DNA of 64,000 nt from Deinococcus aerius (GTDB taxonomy: Bacteria > Deinococcota > Deinococci > Deinococcales > Deinococcaceae), in the NCBI RefSeq assembly GCF_002897375.1, contig NZ_BFAG01000001.1, forward strand, positions 372,001 to 436,000. Reading direction: 5' to 3'. How positions within the stretch are numbered: the first letter of the stretch is position 1; every line of letters starts with the position of its first letter. Below are positions 11,644 to 23,386 of the stretch, piece by piece. A model generated the notes under the pieces. The model worked only from the letters and a program-made list of their open reading frames with translations, had not been told where the DNA came from and searched no databases. The translations under genes were made by a program, and so were the position numbers.

Positions 11644-11660
11644 TTACGTATTAGACATAA
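11644..11660 (-). promoter_or_regulatory. RDRM-like operator upstream of the gyrB promoter
   Basis: The minus strand reads TTATGTCTAATACGTAA, a 17-bp imperfect palindrome of form TTATGT-N5-ACGTAA. It matches the Deinococcus radiation/desiccation response motif (TTATGTCATTGACATAA) at 12 of 17 positions, including both outer ends. It lies 5 bp upstream of the -35 box. In D. radiodurans gyrB is a reported member of the regulon repressed by DdrO and relieved by IrrE cleavage. Confidence 0.65.
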
Positions 11661-11813
11661 TAGAGGTGACCGACTTCTCCTCTCCGGCCCTGGCCGAAAA
11701 GCCGTCTGGCACGCCTTCGCCGCCCGCGGGTGGCAGGAACGTATTGCCAGGCCCGGCCCGGACAACGGCGCGCCCTTCACGCCGGGACGCCGCGCGGGCA
11801 GAATGGGAGCCGC

Positions 11814-13811
11814 ATGCGCCGCGCCGTCCTTCTCCTCACCGCCCTGCTCGCCAGCGGTTCGTTCACCCGAGCCCAGACTGGGGAAACGCCGTCAGAGGGG
11901 GCCCCGAGCGTCACCCTGAGGCGGTTGCCGAGTACGTCCCAGGCCTGCGGGCTGCCCGCCGGGCCGCTGCCCACCGCGACGCGGGCCGTGTTCATCCTGG
12001 ACACCAGCGGCTCCATGCGCGGCCTCGGGGACGGGCGGGCGAACATCTTCGGGCGCGTCAAGACTGCCGTGAACGCCTACGTCCGCGCCCGCAACCCCGA
12101 CCGGGTGGATCTGGTGACCTTCGACAGCGGGCCGCGCTTCAGCCGGAGCTACGCCCTGCCGGGCGACCGGGGCCGCTGGAACACCGACCTCGCCGCGCTG
12201 CGGGCGAACGGGCAGAACACCTACCTGTACCGCAGCGTGGCGCGGGCGCTCGCGCCGTTGAGTAGGGACCGGCGCTACGCCACGACCGTGTTCATCCTGA
12301 CCGACGGCATCGACAACGACCCTGACCCCGCCTACACGGCCCGGCGGGCACTGGCCGCCTTCCGCGCCCCCGGCCCCCTCGACGCGCTGTACTACGTGGC
12401 GCTGGGCACCGAGATCCCCGCCGACGCCCGCGCCGCCCTGCGGGAGAATGCCGCCACGCAGGGACTCACCGTGCCCGCCGGCCAGGTGCCGACACTGGGG
12501 GCGTTCGGAAACAGCCTCGCCAGCGTCACCGACCCCGAACGGGTGAGTGTTCCCTTTCCCGACGGCACGCGGCTGACCCTGGCCCCGGGGGACGCGGCGG
12601 GGCAGGTCCGCCTGGTGGACGGGGTGGTGCGGGACGGGGCCGCGCGGCTGGGGGTGAGTGGGCGTCTGCCGTCCGGCACGCCCGCCCTGCTGTGCGCGCC
12701 GCCCGTCAGGCCGGGGGGACACCCGCGCCGGGTGCTCCTGCGGCTCAACGTCGCCCCCGCCCCGCGCCTGACCTGGCTGAACCCCGGGGCCGACCGCACC
12801 CTCCGGGTCGGCGAAACGGTCACCCTCCGCTACCGCCTGGGGACAGACACGCCGCCGGGAGGGCTGACCCTGCGACTTCCGGCGGGTCTGACCGGAAGCC
12901 TGCTGCGGCTCCCCGGCGAGCGCGAGGTCGGGGTGCATCTGGAGAACGCGGGGCTGACGGCGGGCCGCACGGTCCAGCCGGTCCTGACGCTGGCGGATGG
13001 CCGCCGCCTGGCGCTGCCGGGCATCACGGGGAGCCCCGCGGTCGGAGCTGTCCCGCTGGGCGCCGGGGAGGCCCGCTTCCGTCCCGACCCTCGCCTGCTG
13101 GCGGGGCTGGGCGGGCTGCTCCTACTCGGCCTGCTCGGCGTGGCGCTGCGGGCCTGGCGGCGTCGGCGGCCCCGCCCGGTTCGCCGCGTCGTCCAACCGG
13201 CCCCCGTCCCCACCGTCGAGGGCATTCGCTACAGCGAGGACCGGACCCTGGCGCTGGTGGGGCAGGACGGGCGGGTGACGGCGGTGCCCATGCCGCTCGG
13301 CGGACCCTTCGACCTGGGGCAGGTCGGGCGGGTGCCGCACCTCAGCGGGCTGCGGCTGGAACAGGACCGCGAGGGCCTGCGCGTGCGCCGCCTGCCCCCC
13401 GACCTGGAGGTGAGCCAGGGCGCCCGGCTGGTGCGCGAGGAGGACGTGGTGCGCCCCGGCACCCTGCTCGGCGTGGCGGTCGCCCGCCCCGCCCGCTCGC
13501 CCCACCCGCCGCTGGGCACCCTGGTCGGGCTGGGGCTGCCGCTGCGCCTGCGCGCCGAGGGGGTGACCCTCCACGTCACCGGCCCCTACGGTGACCACGC
13601 GCTGACCCTGAGCCCGGGCGTCACCGACCTGGGGGAAGCCTTCCGCGCGCGCGCCCTGCACGGGCTGAAGGTCGCCCCCAGCGGACCGCATGTCCTCCTC
13701 GCCGCCCTGCCCGAGGAGATCACCGTTCGCCGCGCCGCCGACGGGGCTGAACTCCGGCCCGGGACGTACCTGCCGCCCGAGGCGCACCTCGGGTTGCCGG
13801 GGGCGGACTGA
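11814..13811 (+). CDS. Membrane-anchored von Willebrand factor A domain protein
   Basis: Start 11814 gives a signal peptide ([21 protein letters not shown]). The vWA domain opens with [11 protein letters not shown], the MIDAS metal-site motif, near residue 60 and includes VDLVTFDSG and [13 protein letters not shown]. Middle residues look like beta-sandwich repeats. A transmembrane helix ([18 protein letters not shown] near 425) is followed by an Arg-rich stop-transfer and a soluble cytoplasmic domain of about 215 residues with FHA-like spacing but no clear signature. The vWA part is therefore outside the membrane. It diverges from gyrB; no MoxR ATPase is nearby. Function is unassigned. Confidence 0.8.
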   Translation: MRRAVLLLTALLASGSFTRAQTGETPSEGAPSVTLRRLPSTSQACGLPAGPLPTATRAVFILDTSGSMRGLGDGRANIFGRVKTAVNAYVRARNPDRVDLVTFDSGPRFSRSYALPGDRGRWNTDLAALRANGQNTYLYRSVARALAPLSRDRRYATTVFILTDGIDNDPDPAYTARRALAAFRAPGPLDALYYVALGTEIPADARAALRENAATQGLTVPAGQVPTLGAFGNSLASVTDPERVSVPFPDGTRLTLAPGDAAGQVRLVDGVVRDGAARLGVSGRLPSGTPALLCAPPVRPGGHPRRVLLRLNVAPAPRLTWLNPGADRTLRVGETVTLRYRLGTDTPPGGLTLRLPAGLTGSLLRLPGEREVGVHLENAGLTAGRTVQPVLTLADGRRLALPGITGSPAVGAVPLGAGEARFRPDPRLLAGLGGLLLLGLLGVALRAWRRRRPRPVRRVVQPAPVPTVEGIRYSEDRTLALVGQDGRVTAVPMPLGGPFDLGQVGRVPHLSGLRLEQDREGLRVRRLPPDLEVSQGARLVREEDVVRPGTLLGVAVARPARSPHPPLGTLVGLGLPLRLRAEGVTLHVTGPYGDHALTLSPGVTDLGEAFRARALHGLKVAPSGPHVLLAALPEEITVRRAADGAELRPGTYLPPEAHLGLPGAD

Positions 13812-13837
13812 GGACGCGGGCCCCCACCCCGGCACGT

Positions 13838-13843
13838 TACGCT
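13838..13843 (+). promoter_or_regulatory. -10 box, leaderless start at 13851
   Basis: TACGCT lies 7 nt before the ATG of the four-helix membrane protein gene. Confidence 0.45.
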
Positions 13844-13850
13844 GACGCGC

Positions 13851-14333
13851 ATGGACGTCCTGCGGCTCATCCACGGGTATCAGTTCGGCACCGCGCTCGC
13901 GCTGCTGTTTCCCACCCCCTACGCGCTCGCCACGCTGGTCCTGTTCCTGTGGAGCCTGGGCCCGGCCATCAAACGGCAGGTTCGCACGGGCTTCCTCGTC
14001 TGGCTGCGCCTGACCTGGGGGCTCACGCTGATCCCCGTCGTGACGGGCGTGATTCTGGCGGTGGGCGGCGGGAAGGTGCCCAGCGCCGTCAACGTCGGCG
14101 GCGGCCTGACCCGGTACGGCCTGCCCTACGACCCCAGCCGCGACTGGGAACACTGGATGTACTCGGCCCTGTGCCTCATCAGCCTGTACGTGATCGAGGT
14201 GCTGGTGAAGGGCCGCCTGATCCGGCACCAGACCGGCCTGCGTTACCTGCCCGTCGCCACGCTGTTTCTGTACGGCTGCGCCTATATGGTCGGGCGCGTG
14301 GCCGTCTTTCCCGGCAGCACGCCGGGGACGTGA
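13851..14333 (+). CDS. Integral membrane protein, 160 aa, unknown function
   Basis: Four hydrophobic segments are visible: LALLFPTPYALATLVLFLW, the stretch ending LTLIPVVTGVILAV, MYSALCLISLYVIEVLV and YLPVATLFLYGCAYMV. The loop before the third is soluble and aromatic (YGLPYDPSRDWEHWMY). No signal peptide or catalytic motif is seen and I do not recognise the family. It is read alone, 40 nt after the vWA gene but with its own -10 box. Confidence 0.7.
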   Translation: MDVLRLIHGYQFGTALALLFPTPYALATLVLFLWSLGPAIKRQVRTGFLVWLRLTWGLTLIPVVTGVILAVGGGKVPSAVNVGGGLTRYGLPYDPSRDWEHWMYSALCLISLYVIEVLVKGRLIRHQTGLRYLPVATLFLYGCAYMVGRVAVFPGSTPGT

Positions 14334-14504
14334 GGGGACAGGCTGGGGGTTCCGTGCTGTGACCTCCGTAACCGCCCGGACTCGCCCGGAGGTGCGCTGA
14401 CCGCCCCGCCCGGCCTCCTGACCGTGAGGAGGCTCCGGCGCGTCTCTCAACCTTTTCCCAAGCTCAGCCGCGCTTCGCTTACGGTCCCCCTGCGGGGTGG
14501 GGGG

Positions 14505-14510
14505 TAGCGT
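14505..14510 (+). promoter_or_regulatory. -10 box, leaderless start of the MFS gene
   Basis: TAGCGT lies 7 nt before ATG 14518, preceded by a run of G. The spacer upstream also holds a 7-bp hairpin GCCTCCT/AGGAGGC (14413-14433) without a T-tract. Confidence 0.4.
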
Positions 14511-14517
14511 CCCGGGC

Positions 14518-15759
14518 ATGCGTATCGCCGCGCCGTCCTCCCCAGCAGGCAAGCTCCAGACCTTCGCCGCCCTCCAGAATCCGCAGTTCCGCTGGCTGTG
14601 GATCGCCCTGCTCGTGTCGGCGGTGGGGACCTGGATGCAGATCGTGGCGCAGAGCCTCCTCGTCCTGCGGGTCACGAACAATTCCAGCGTGGCCCTCGGC
14701 ACGGTGTCGCTGGCGCAGGCGGCGGCCTTCGTGCTGTTCTCCTTCGTCGGGGGCGGGGTGGCCGACCGCTTCGACAAGCGCAAACTGCTCCTGGTCACCC
14801 AGTCGCTGCTGGCGCTGTGTGCTGGCCTGCTCGGCATCCTGACTCTCACCCGGCATATCACGCTGCCGGGCATCCTGCTGATCTCGTTTGTCGCCAGCGC
14901 GGTGCTGAGCTTCGACCAGCCGACCCGGGGCGCCCTCGTGCCCCTGCTGGTGCCCCGGGAATTGCTGACGAACGCCGTCGCCCTGCAATCGGTGGCCTTC
15001 AGCGCGGCGGCGGCGGTGGGTCCGGCGCTGGCGGGCTTTCTGTCGGGGCCGCTGGGGCCGGGCGGCATTTTCCTGCTGAACGCGGTGAGTTTCGTCCTGA
15101 TCCTCATCGTGCTGTGGCGCCTCCGGCTCTCGGGCCGGGCGACGGCGCGCGACGCGAGGGGAAGTTTTCTCCAGTCCCTCAAGGAGGCGCTGGGGGCCAT
15201 TCGTCATGACCGGGCGCTGCCCTGGCTCATCAGCGGCTACGGGGCCGTGCTGTTCTTCGGGCCGAGCGTGTCGCTGATCCTGCCGATCTTCGCTCAGCGG
15301 GTGCTGCACCTGGACAACGTGGGGCTGGGCTGGCTGTTCACCGCCGTGGGCCTGGGCAACATCCTGGGCGGCCTGACGGTGGCCTCGTTCAGGAGACTGG
15401 AGCATCAGGGGCGGGTGTTCCTGGGCGCGGTGGTCGGCTGGGTGGCCGCGCTCGTGGCGCTGGGCCTCTCGCACAGCCTGTGGGGGGCGATGGCCGCGCT
15501 GTTCGTGTTCGGGATCGCCCTGAACGTGGTGCAGTCGGTCGCCATCGCCATGATGCAGGGCCGGGTCGAGGATCGGCTGCGGGGCCGCCTCATGAGCGTC
15601 AACACCCTGCTGATGATGGGCCTGCGCCCGCTGGGTGACTTCCCCGCCGGAGCCCTGGCGACCGTCATCGGCCCGGGCGGCGTGGTGCTTGTCGGCGCGG
15701 GGGTGGTCGCCCTGTTCACGGGTTTTTTCTGGACCCGGAAGGGGTTGAGGGAGGCTTGA
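14518..15759 (+). CDS. Major facilitator superfamily exporter (EntS/MFS_3-like)
   Basis: A 413-residue transporter with about twelve helices. The typical start NPQFRWLWIALLVSAVGTWMQ and the motif A-like loop GGVADRFDKRKLLLV are those of the MFS_3 group, which contains siderophore and multidrug exporters. FDQPTRGALVPLLVP is also typical of this group. Substrate cannot be read from sequence. It precedes kynB by about 75 nt but that gene has its own -10 box, so the two may be independent. Confidence 0.85.
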   Translation: MRIAAPSSPAGKLQTFAALQNPQFRWLWIALLVSAVGTWMQIVAQSLLVLRVTNNSSVALGTVSLAQAAAFVLFSFVGGGVADRFDKRKLLLVTQSLLALCAGLLGILTLTRHITLPGILLISFVASAVLSFDQPTRGALVPLLVPRELLTNAVALQSVAFSAAAAVGPALAGFLSGPLGPGGIFLLNAVSFVLILIVLWRLRLSGRATARDARGSFLQSLKEALGAIRHDRALPWLISGYGAVLFFGPSVSLILPIFAQRVLHLDNVGLGWLFTAVGLGNILGGLTVASFRRLEHQGRVFLGAVVGWVAALVALGLSHSLWGAMAALFVFGIALNVVQSVAIAMMQGRVEDRLRGRLMSVNTLLMMGLRPLGDFPAGALATVIGPGGVVLVGAGVVALFTGFFWTRKGLREA

Positions 15760-15820
15760 GGCGGGCTGTTCGGGACGGTGCCCGTGAATCTCCCGTCCTC
15801 CTCACTCAAGCTTCAGACCC

Positions 15821-15826
15821 TATCCT
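15821..15826 (+). promoter_or_regulatory. -10 box for kynB-kynU
   Basis: TATCCT lies 7 nt before ATG 15834; leaderless layout. Confidence 0.5.
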
Positions 15827-15833
15827 CTTCCCC

Positions 15834-16471
15834 ATGATCGACATCTCGCGGCCCCTCACGCCGGGGCATCCCAACTGGCCGGGCGACCTGCCCTTCCGGG
15901 TCGAGCCGGGTATGCGGATCGCCCGGGGCGACAGCGTGAACACCGGGGAACTCCACACCAGCACCCACACGGGCACCCACGTGGACGCCCCCTGGCACTA
16001 CGACGACGCGGGCGAGCGGCTGGACGAGGTCGGGCTGGAACCGTACCTGGGCCGCTGCCGGGTCGTGACGGTGCGGGCGGAGGGGGGGCTGGTCCGGCCC
16101 GGTGCGCTCGCGGACCTGCCGGAGGCCCTTCCGCCCCGGCTGCTGCTGCACACCGGGCAGCCCGCCCGCTGGGCCGAGTTCCCGGCCGACTTCGCCGCCC
16201 TCGACCCCGAGCTGGTGCGGGAGGTGGCCCGCCGGGGCGTCCGGCTGATCGGCACGGACAGCCCCAGCGTGGACCCGCTGACGAGCAAGACATTGGACGC
16301 GCACCACGCCTGCCGGGAGACGGGCGTGCTGATCCTGGAGGGCCTGAATCTTTCCGGGGTGCCCGACGGCGAGTACGACCTGGTGTGTCTGCCGCTGCCG
16401 CTGGCGGAGGTGGACGGTGCCCCGGCCCGCGCCATCCTCCTGCCCGCCGGAACCCTGCCCGGGGGTGGGGC

Positions 16472-16475
<4 letters not shown>
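15834..16475 (+). CDS. kynB: Kynurenine formamidase (N-formylkynurenine hydrolase)
   Basis: Second step of tryptophan catabolism: hydrolysis of N-formylkynurenine to kynurenine and formate. The 213-residue protein has the cyclase/KynB metal motif HTGTHVDAPWHY near residue 49 and the later IGTDSPSVDP and LDAHHACRE segments that complete the metal site. Start 15834 (MIDISRPLTPGHPNWPGD) matches the family N-terminus; upstream in-frame residues do not. Its stop overlaps the kynU start as ATGA, so the two are translationally coupled. Confidence 0.93.
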
Positions 16476-17649
<1,174 letters not shown>

Positions 17650-17653
<4 letters not shown>

Positions 17654-19476
17654 GCCTGTCCCCGCTCCTCCCGCTGCCGCCGCACAAACGCCAGGAAGTC
17701 CTCCTGTCCCAGCGTGTTGACGACCCGGTCCGGTGTCAGTCCGGCCTTGCGGGCGGTAGCGACGCCGTAACGGGTGTCACTCAGCCCGTTCAGAACGTGG
17801 GCGTCGGTGTTGATGGCGAAGGTCAGGCGGTCGCGCCAGCGCAGGGCGTCGCGCCAGTCGAGGTCGAGGCGGTAGGCGTTGGCGTTGATCTCCACGACGG
17901 TGCCGTTTTCCTCGCAGGCGGCGAGCACCGCGTCGAGGTCGAGCGTGTAACTCGGGCGGCGCAGCAGCAGACGGCCCGTGGGGTGGCCCAGGATGGTGGT
18001 CAGCGGGTGCGAGACGGCCCGCACCAGCCGCTCCGTCTGCCGCTCGCGGTCGAGGGTGAACAGGCTGTGGACACTTGCCACGACGTAGTCGAGGTTCAGC
18101 AACTCCTCGTCGGGGTAGTCGAGCGAGCCGTCCTCCAGGATGTCCACCTCCGCGCCCGCCAGGATGGGGAGGCCCGCACGCTGGAGTTCGCGGATCTCGC
18201 GGATGTAGGCCCGCAGGCGCTCGATGCTCAGGCCGTTGGCGTAGTGGGCGGCGCGCGAGTGGTCGCCCGTGCCCAGGTAAGCGTGCCCCAGCCGCAGCGT
18301 TTCCTCCACCATCTCGGGGAGGGTGGCCGCCCCGTCCGACCAGACGGAGTGGGTGTGCAGCATCCCCTTCAGGTCGGCCACGGTGACGAGTTCCCCGGGG
18401 GCGGGTAGCGTCTCCCACACGCCGTCGTGCTCCGGCTCGCGGTACTCGGCGGGGCGCAGGGGGAGGTTCAGGGCGCGGGTCACGTCCTCCTCGGTGGGGG
18501 TGGGGAGAAGTGTTCCGTTCCGTTTCAACCCCCGCCCGCCGAGGTCGAAATCCTGCGCTCTCGCTTCCGCCCGCAGCGCCTCGCGGTAAGCGGCGCTCCC
18601 ACCCATCATCAGGTCGAGGGCGCCGCGGGCCTCGGCGGGGGCGTAGGCGATCTCGACGGGCACGCCGTCCACCCGGCCCGAGAGCAGCGGCTTGGGGTCC
18701 ACCGGGGTCAGGTCTTCCACCCGTCCCGCCAGCCGCGCGGTCACGTCCTCCGCCGTTCCCGTGACGGTCACCCGGGCGGCCCTCACGGTTTCCAGGCCGC
18801 GCCGGGCGTCCCCGGCCACGCGCGGTTCCAGCCCGTCCAGCCACGCGGCCAGCGCCTCCGACACGTCCAGCCCGGTCGAGAGGAACTGGCGTTCCTGGGC
18901 GCTCAGGGCGAACTCGACGGCCTCCAGGATGGTCCCCGCGCTCTTGGGGCCGAAGCCCTTGAGGGCCGCCACGCGTCCGTCCCTCGCGCCCTCCCGCAGC
19001 GTCTCCAGCGAGTCGATCCCGGCGTCCCACAGGGCGCGAATCTTCTTCGGCCCCAGCCCGCGCACGCGAAATAGGCCCAGCACGCCGGGCGGAATCTGGC
19101 TGGCCGCGTCCTCCAGCGGCTCGAAGGTGCCGGTGCGGGCATAGACGGCGAGTTCGGCGGCGATGCTCCGCCCGACCTTGGGGATGCCCGCGAAGCCGGA
19201 CTCGACGAGTGCGCCCACGTCCGTATCGAGCGCCTCCAGGCTGCGCGCCGCGCCCCGGTAGGCGTTCGCGCGGAAGGCCTCCTGCCCCAGCAGGTCGAGG
19301 AGGTCGGCGGTGGTCTTCAGGACGCCGCTGAGGGCCTTGCGCGTGAGTTCAGGCGAAGCCCCTCCGCTACGGCCCGGCCCGGTGGGGCGCTGGGCCGGGC
19401 CTCCGCTGCGCGGCTCCGCCTGCGTTTCCTGCTCGCTCTGCTCGGAGGCTGACGCCCCGGAATGTTGTTCAGCCAT
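17650..19476 (-). CDS. polX: Family X DNA polymerase/PHP exonuclease with degenerate polymerase site
   Basis: A 608-residue PolX-type protein: an acidic tail to about 40, HhH/fingers region (FRVRGLGPKKIRALWDAG, LKGFGPKSAGTI), PolX core, then a PHP domain from about 365. PHP ligands are intact: MLHTHSVWSDG, GTGDHSRAAHYA, GAEVDILEDG, VVASVHSLF, ILGHPTGR, INTDAH. In the core the usual GS..RR..ET..DLD reads GDARRGLETVRAAR (residues 222-235), and the usual third Asp strand reads PVEIAY (Glu 275). The 3'-5' exonuclease should work, while DNA synthesis is doubtful. The first 8 nt overlap the upstream PHP gene. Confidence 0.9.
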
Positions 19477-20254
19477 GCCGAATCCTCCCCGCGTAGGTGA
19501 CCACCCGCGCGCCGAGGTCGTGCAGCTCCTTCAGCGCGTCCGTGAACCGGTACCCGACCTCCTCCGGGCGGTGCGCGTCGCTGCCCAGCACGAACCCGAT
19601 GCCCCGCTCGGCGGCCGCCCGGGTGAGGTTCGGGGCGGGGTAGGCCTCGGCCACGGGTTTGCGCCAGCCCGCCGTGTTGAAGTCGAGGCTCAGCCCCTGT
19701 TCGGCCACCACGTCGAGGGCGTGCAGCGCCGCGTAGCCCTCCGTGTCCCGGTGGCCGAACTTCTTGGGCAGGTCGAGGTGGCCCACGGCGTCGAAGAGGC
19801 CCGTTCTCGCCGCCCCCTCCACCAGCGCGTAGTAGTCGCGGTACAGTCCGCCCAGGTCGCGCTCGTCGTACTCGGCGGAATATTCGGGGTTGTCGAAGCC
19901 CCAGGCGCCGAGGTAGTGGACGCTCCCGATCACGTAATCCCATTCGTGGCTGCCCAGCACCCGCTCCACGAACCGCTCGGTGCCGGGGTGGAAGTCGGCC
20001 TCCAACCCCAGCCGCACGGTGAGGCGCCCGGCATACTCGGCCTGCACCTCCCGCACGGTGTCCACGTACTCCGCCAGTTGGTCCTGCCGCATCCGCCAGG
20101 GCGCGTCGTACCACGCGGGCATGGGCATGTGGTCGGTAAAGCAGATGCCGGAGAGGCCCGCGTCCAGCGCCGCCCGCGCGTACTCGCGGGGATGCCCGGT
20201 CGCGTGCCCGCACAGCGGCGTGTGCAGGTGGGAGTCGAACAGCGGTGGGGTCAT
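19469..20254 (-). CDS. PHP-domain phosphatase, histidinol-phosphatase (HisJ) type
   Basis: A 261-residue PHP protein. Motifs follow the HisJ family: FDSHLHTPLCGHATGHPREY, CFTDHMPMP, LEADFHPG, IGSVHYLGAWGFDN, AVGHLDLPKKFG, LSLDFNTAGWRKP and VLGSDAHRPEEVG. The family removes phosphate from histidinol phosphate in histidine synthesis, but other substrates occur. It overlaps polX by 8 nt (ATGGCTGA), so two PHP enzymes are translationally coupled. No other his genes are in the window, which leaves the histidine role as family inference. Confidence 0.85.
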   Translation of the reverse strand: MTPPLFDSHLHTPLCGHATGHPREYARAALDAGLSGICFTDHMPMPAWYDAPWRMRQDQLAEYVDTVREVQAEYAGRLTVRLGLEADFHPGTERFVERVLGSHEWDYVIGSVHYLGAWGFDNPEYSAEYDERDLGGLYRDYYALVEGAARTGLFDAVGHLDLPKKFGHRDTEGYAALHALDVVAEQGLSLDFNTAGWRKPVAEAYPAPNLTRAAAERGIGFVLGSDAHRPEEVGYRFTDALKELHDLGARVVTYAGRIRHG

Positions 20255-20261
20255 GAGGGAC

Positions 20262-20267
20262 AGGGTA
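20262..20267 (-). promoter_or_regulatory. -10 box for the PHP phosphatase-polX pair
   Basis: TACCCT on the minus strand lies 7 nt before the ATG at 20254; leaderless layout. Confidence 0.5.
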
Positions 20268-20324
20268 CGCGAGGACTCCCGGCGACCCCCATACTGGCCC
20301 CATGTCCCGCCCTCCTCCGAGGCC

Positions 20325-21164
20325 ATGCGTCCGGGTCTCCTGACCGTTCCCCTGGGGCTCCTCGCCCTGCATTTCGTCCTGATGCTGGGGCTGGAACGCC
20401 GCGTGCCGTGGGGGGAGCGCCTGGCGAGCTACCCGGCGGCGCTCTCCGGCCTGTTCAACCCCGAGGTTCTGGGGCAGACACTCCCCCTGGCGGGGCTGAC
20501 CGCGGCGTACCTGGCGGGTGGGCTGGCGCTGGCCTGGATTCTCGCCGCGCTGCTCTCCCGGGCGCCGCGCCCGCTGCTGTGGCTGCTCGAAAGCCTGCCG
20601 CCCTACCTGCTCCTCGTGGGCGGGGTGGGGGCCGCGCTGGCGCTCACGCTGGCGCGGGGCTGGAACTTCCCGCTGGAGGCGTGGTCGCCCGTCATGCTCG
20701 CCCTGATCGCCGCCTCCCTGGCCTTGCCCCTGGCGGCCCGCTCCGCGCTGCTCACCCGGCAGGTGCGGGAGGAGGCGCTGGCCGCCGAGCATACCCGCGT
20801 GGCCCGCGCGATGGGGCTCGCCGAGCGCACCGTGCAGAGACGGGCCGCGCGGCTGGCCCTCCCCGAGCGCGCCGCCGGGCTGGCGGGGGACGCCCTGGGC
20901 CTGACCCTCTCGCTGGCGATCATCGAGGGGCTGCTCCAGTTCCCGGGCGTGGGCAACGAGGCGTATCTGGCGTGGCAGGGAACCTTCGCCCCGACCATTG
21001 CGCCGGGGGCCGAGGCTCCGGTGGCGGACGCGGCCTTCCGCTTGCAGATCACCTCCGCGTCGTTGCTGCTGCTGCTGGGGCTGGGGCTGCTCGCCGCCGC
21101 GGGGCTGCACGCCCTGGCCCGCCGCCTCGACCCGCGCCCCCGGGCAGGCGAGGAGGCCCGGTGA
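20325..21164 (+). CDS. ABC transporter permease (DppB/OppB-like)
   Basis: A 279-residue inner-membrane permease with about six helices. The EAA-like loop near residues 150-175 (RVARAMGLAERTVQRRAARLALPERAAGLAGDALGL) is the coupling site for an ATPase, and IIEGLLQFPGVGNEAYLAW matches the peptide/nickel permease signature. Its stop overlaps the next permease start as GTGA. No substrate-binding protein or ATPase gene is adjacent. Confidence 0.75.
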   Translation: MRPGLLTVPLGLLALHFVLMLGLERRVPWGERLASYPAALSGLFNPEVLGQTLPLAGLTAAYLAGGLALAWILAALLSRAPRPLLWLLESLPPYLLLVGGVGAALALTLARGWNFPLEAWSPVMLALIAASLALPLAARSALLTRQVREEALAAEHTRVARAMGLAERTVQRRAARLALPERAAGLAGDALGLTLSLAIIEGLLQFPGVGNEAYLAWQGTFAPTIAPGAEAPVADAAFRLQITSASLLLLLGLGLLAAAGLHALARRLDPRPRAGEEAR

Positions 21165-22009
21165 GGTGGCTGCTCCTCCCCCTGCTCCTGCTCGCCTTCC
21201 TCTCCCCACGTCAGGAGTGCGAGACGCGGGTGATCGTCGAGGTGCCCGCCCGGGTGGCCGGGGAGGCCCCTACCCTCCAGACACCGCCCCTGCGGGTGGG
21301 GAGCCCCACCGCGCCGCTGGGCACCGACCGGGCGGGCCGGGACGCCCGTTGCCTGCTCTCGCGTGGCCTGGCCCGTTCCCTGACGCTGGCCCTGACCGTC
21401 CTCGCGCTGGGCGTGCTGCCCGGGCTCGTGCTGGGGATGTGGCTGGGATGGAGGGGCCGCCCCCTGGCCCTGCCCGGCGAGGTGATCGTGCTGCTCGCGC
21501 TCGTGCTGCTGCTGGGCCGCGACTCGTTCCGGCTGGTGCTGGCCCTTGGCGTGACGGCGGTGACGGCCCGCCTCGTCGCCGTGCGGGTGGGAACCGTCCT
21601 GCGCGAGCCCTTTGTCGAGGGGGCGCTCGCCCTGGGGGGCGGGACCGGGCACCTGCTGCGCCGCCACGTCCTGCCCCACCTCCTGCCGGGTCTGCCGGTG
21701 GTGCTGGCGACGGTCCTCAGCGCCGTCTTCGTGTGGCTGATGGAACTCGGCGCCCTGGGCTTTTACGACCGGGGAACTATCGTGATCGCCTTTACCGACA
21801 ACTACGACCTCGTGCAGGATGTGCAGGCCTTTCCGCTGGGGGCCGACCTGGGGCAGCTCGTCAGCTTCTTCCGCTGGTCGTGGCTCGACACGCCCGAACA
21901 GCTCGTCTGGCCGGTGCTGCTCCTCGTCGCCCTGACCGCCGCCCTCAAGGACCTGGCCCGGTGGGGCGGGGCACGCCGCCGGGTTCGGCCCGGGGCCTCC
22001 TCTTCCTGA
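21161..22009 (+). CDS. ABC transporter permease (DppC/OppC-like)
   Basis: Starts at GTG 21161 inside the previous stop. The 282-residue product has an N-terminal helix, then LGTDRAGRDARCLLSRGLARSL, close to the LGTDxxGRDxxSRLxxG signature of OppC-type permeases, and further helices. ALALGGGTGHLLRRHVLPHLLP is the coupling loop. The periplasmic segment between the first two helices is longer than usual. Together with the preceding gene it forms a heterodimeric permease without visible partners; the substrate is unknown. Confidence 0.75.
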   Translation: MRWLLLPLLLLAFLSPRQECETRVIVEVPARVAGEAPTLQTPPLRVGSPTAPLGTDRAGRDARCLLSRGLARSLTLALTVLALGVLPGLVLGMWLGWRGRPLALPGEVIVLLALVLLLGRDSFRLVLALGVTAVTARLVAVRVGTVLREPFVEGALALGGGTGHLLRRHVLPHLLPGLPVVLATVLSAVFVWLMELGALGFYDRGTIVIAFTDNYDLVQDVQAFPLGADLGQLVSFFRWSWLDTPEQLVWPVLLLVALTAALKDLARWGGARRRVRPGASSS

Positions 22010-22052
22010 GTCCCGCCATGGGACACGTCTGCATCTTTTCTCAGGCCTTGCG

Positions 22053-22058
22053 TATACT
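22053..22058 (+). promoter_or_regulatory. -10 box, leaderless start of argF
   Basis: TATACT (5/6 to consensus) lies 8 nt before ATG 22067. The argF mRNA therefore probably starts at its start codon. Confidence 0.6.
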
Positions 22059-22066
22059 CATGCCCT

Positions 22067-23122
<1,056 letters not shown>

Positions 23123-23146
23123 AACAGGTGTAGAGGTGCAGGACAA

Positions 23147-23386
23147 ATGAGGCTTCGGGTCAAATTGGAGAACGGCCACAGACTCACTCTTCCGCCGGAA
23201 GTCGTCGAGATGCTCGCCCTGCAGGAAGGGGACACTCTTGTCCTAACGTTGGAGGAAGGCCGTGTTGTCCTACAGTCGCAGCGACAGGTGACACGCGCTA
23301 TTCAATCCAAGTACGCCCGTCCCGAGTTTTCCGGGATGGTCGAGGAATTGATCGCCGAGCGAAGGGCGGAAGCGGAGCGAGAGTGA
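23147..23386 (+). CDS. AbrB/SpoVT-family DNA-binding protein, antitoxin-like
   Basis: A 79-residue protein with a clear AbrB/MazE swapped-hairpin domain (LRVKLENGHRLTLPPEVVEMLALQEGD, LVLTLEEGRVVL). A basic-acidic helical tail ([22 protein letters not shown]) is of the kind that binds a toxin. It lies 24 nt after argF and overlaps the next gene as GTGA, a typical antitoxin-first arrangement. It also has the size of a stand-alone regulator, so control of arginine genes is a competing idea. Confidence 0.75.
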   Translation: MRLRVKLENGHRLTLPPEVVEMLALQEGDTLVLTLEEGRVVLQSQRQVTRAIQSKYARPEFSGMVEELIAERRAEAERE

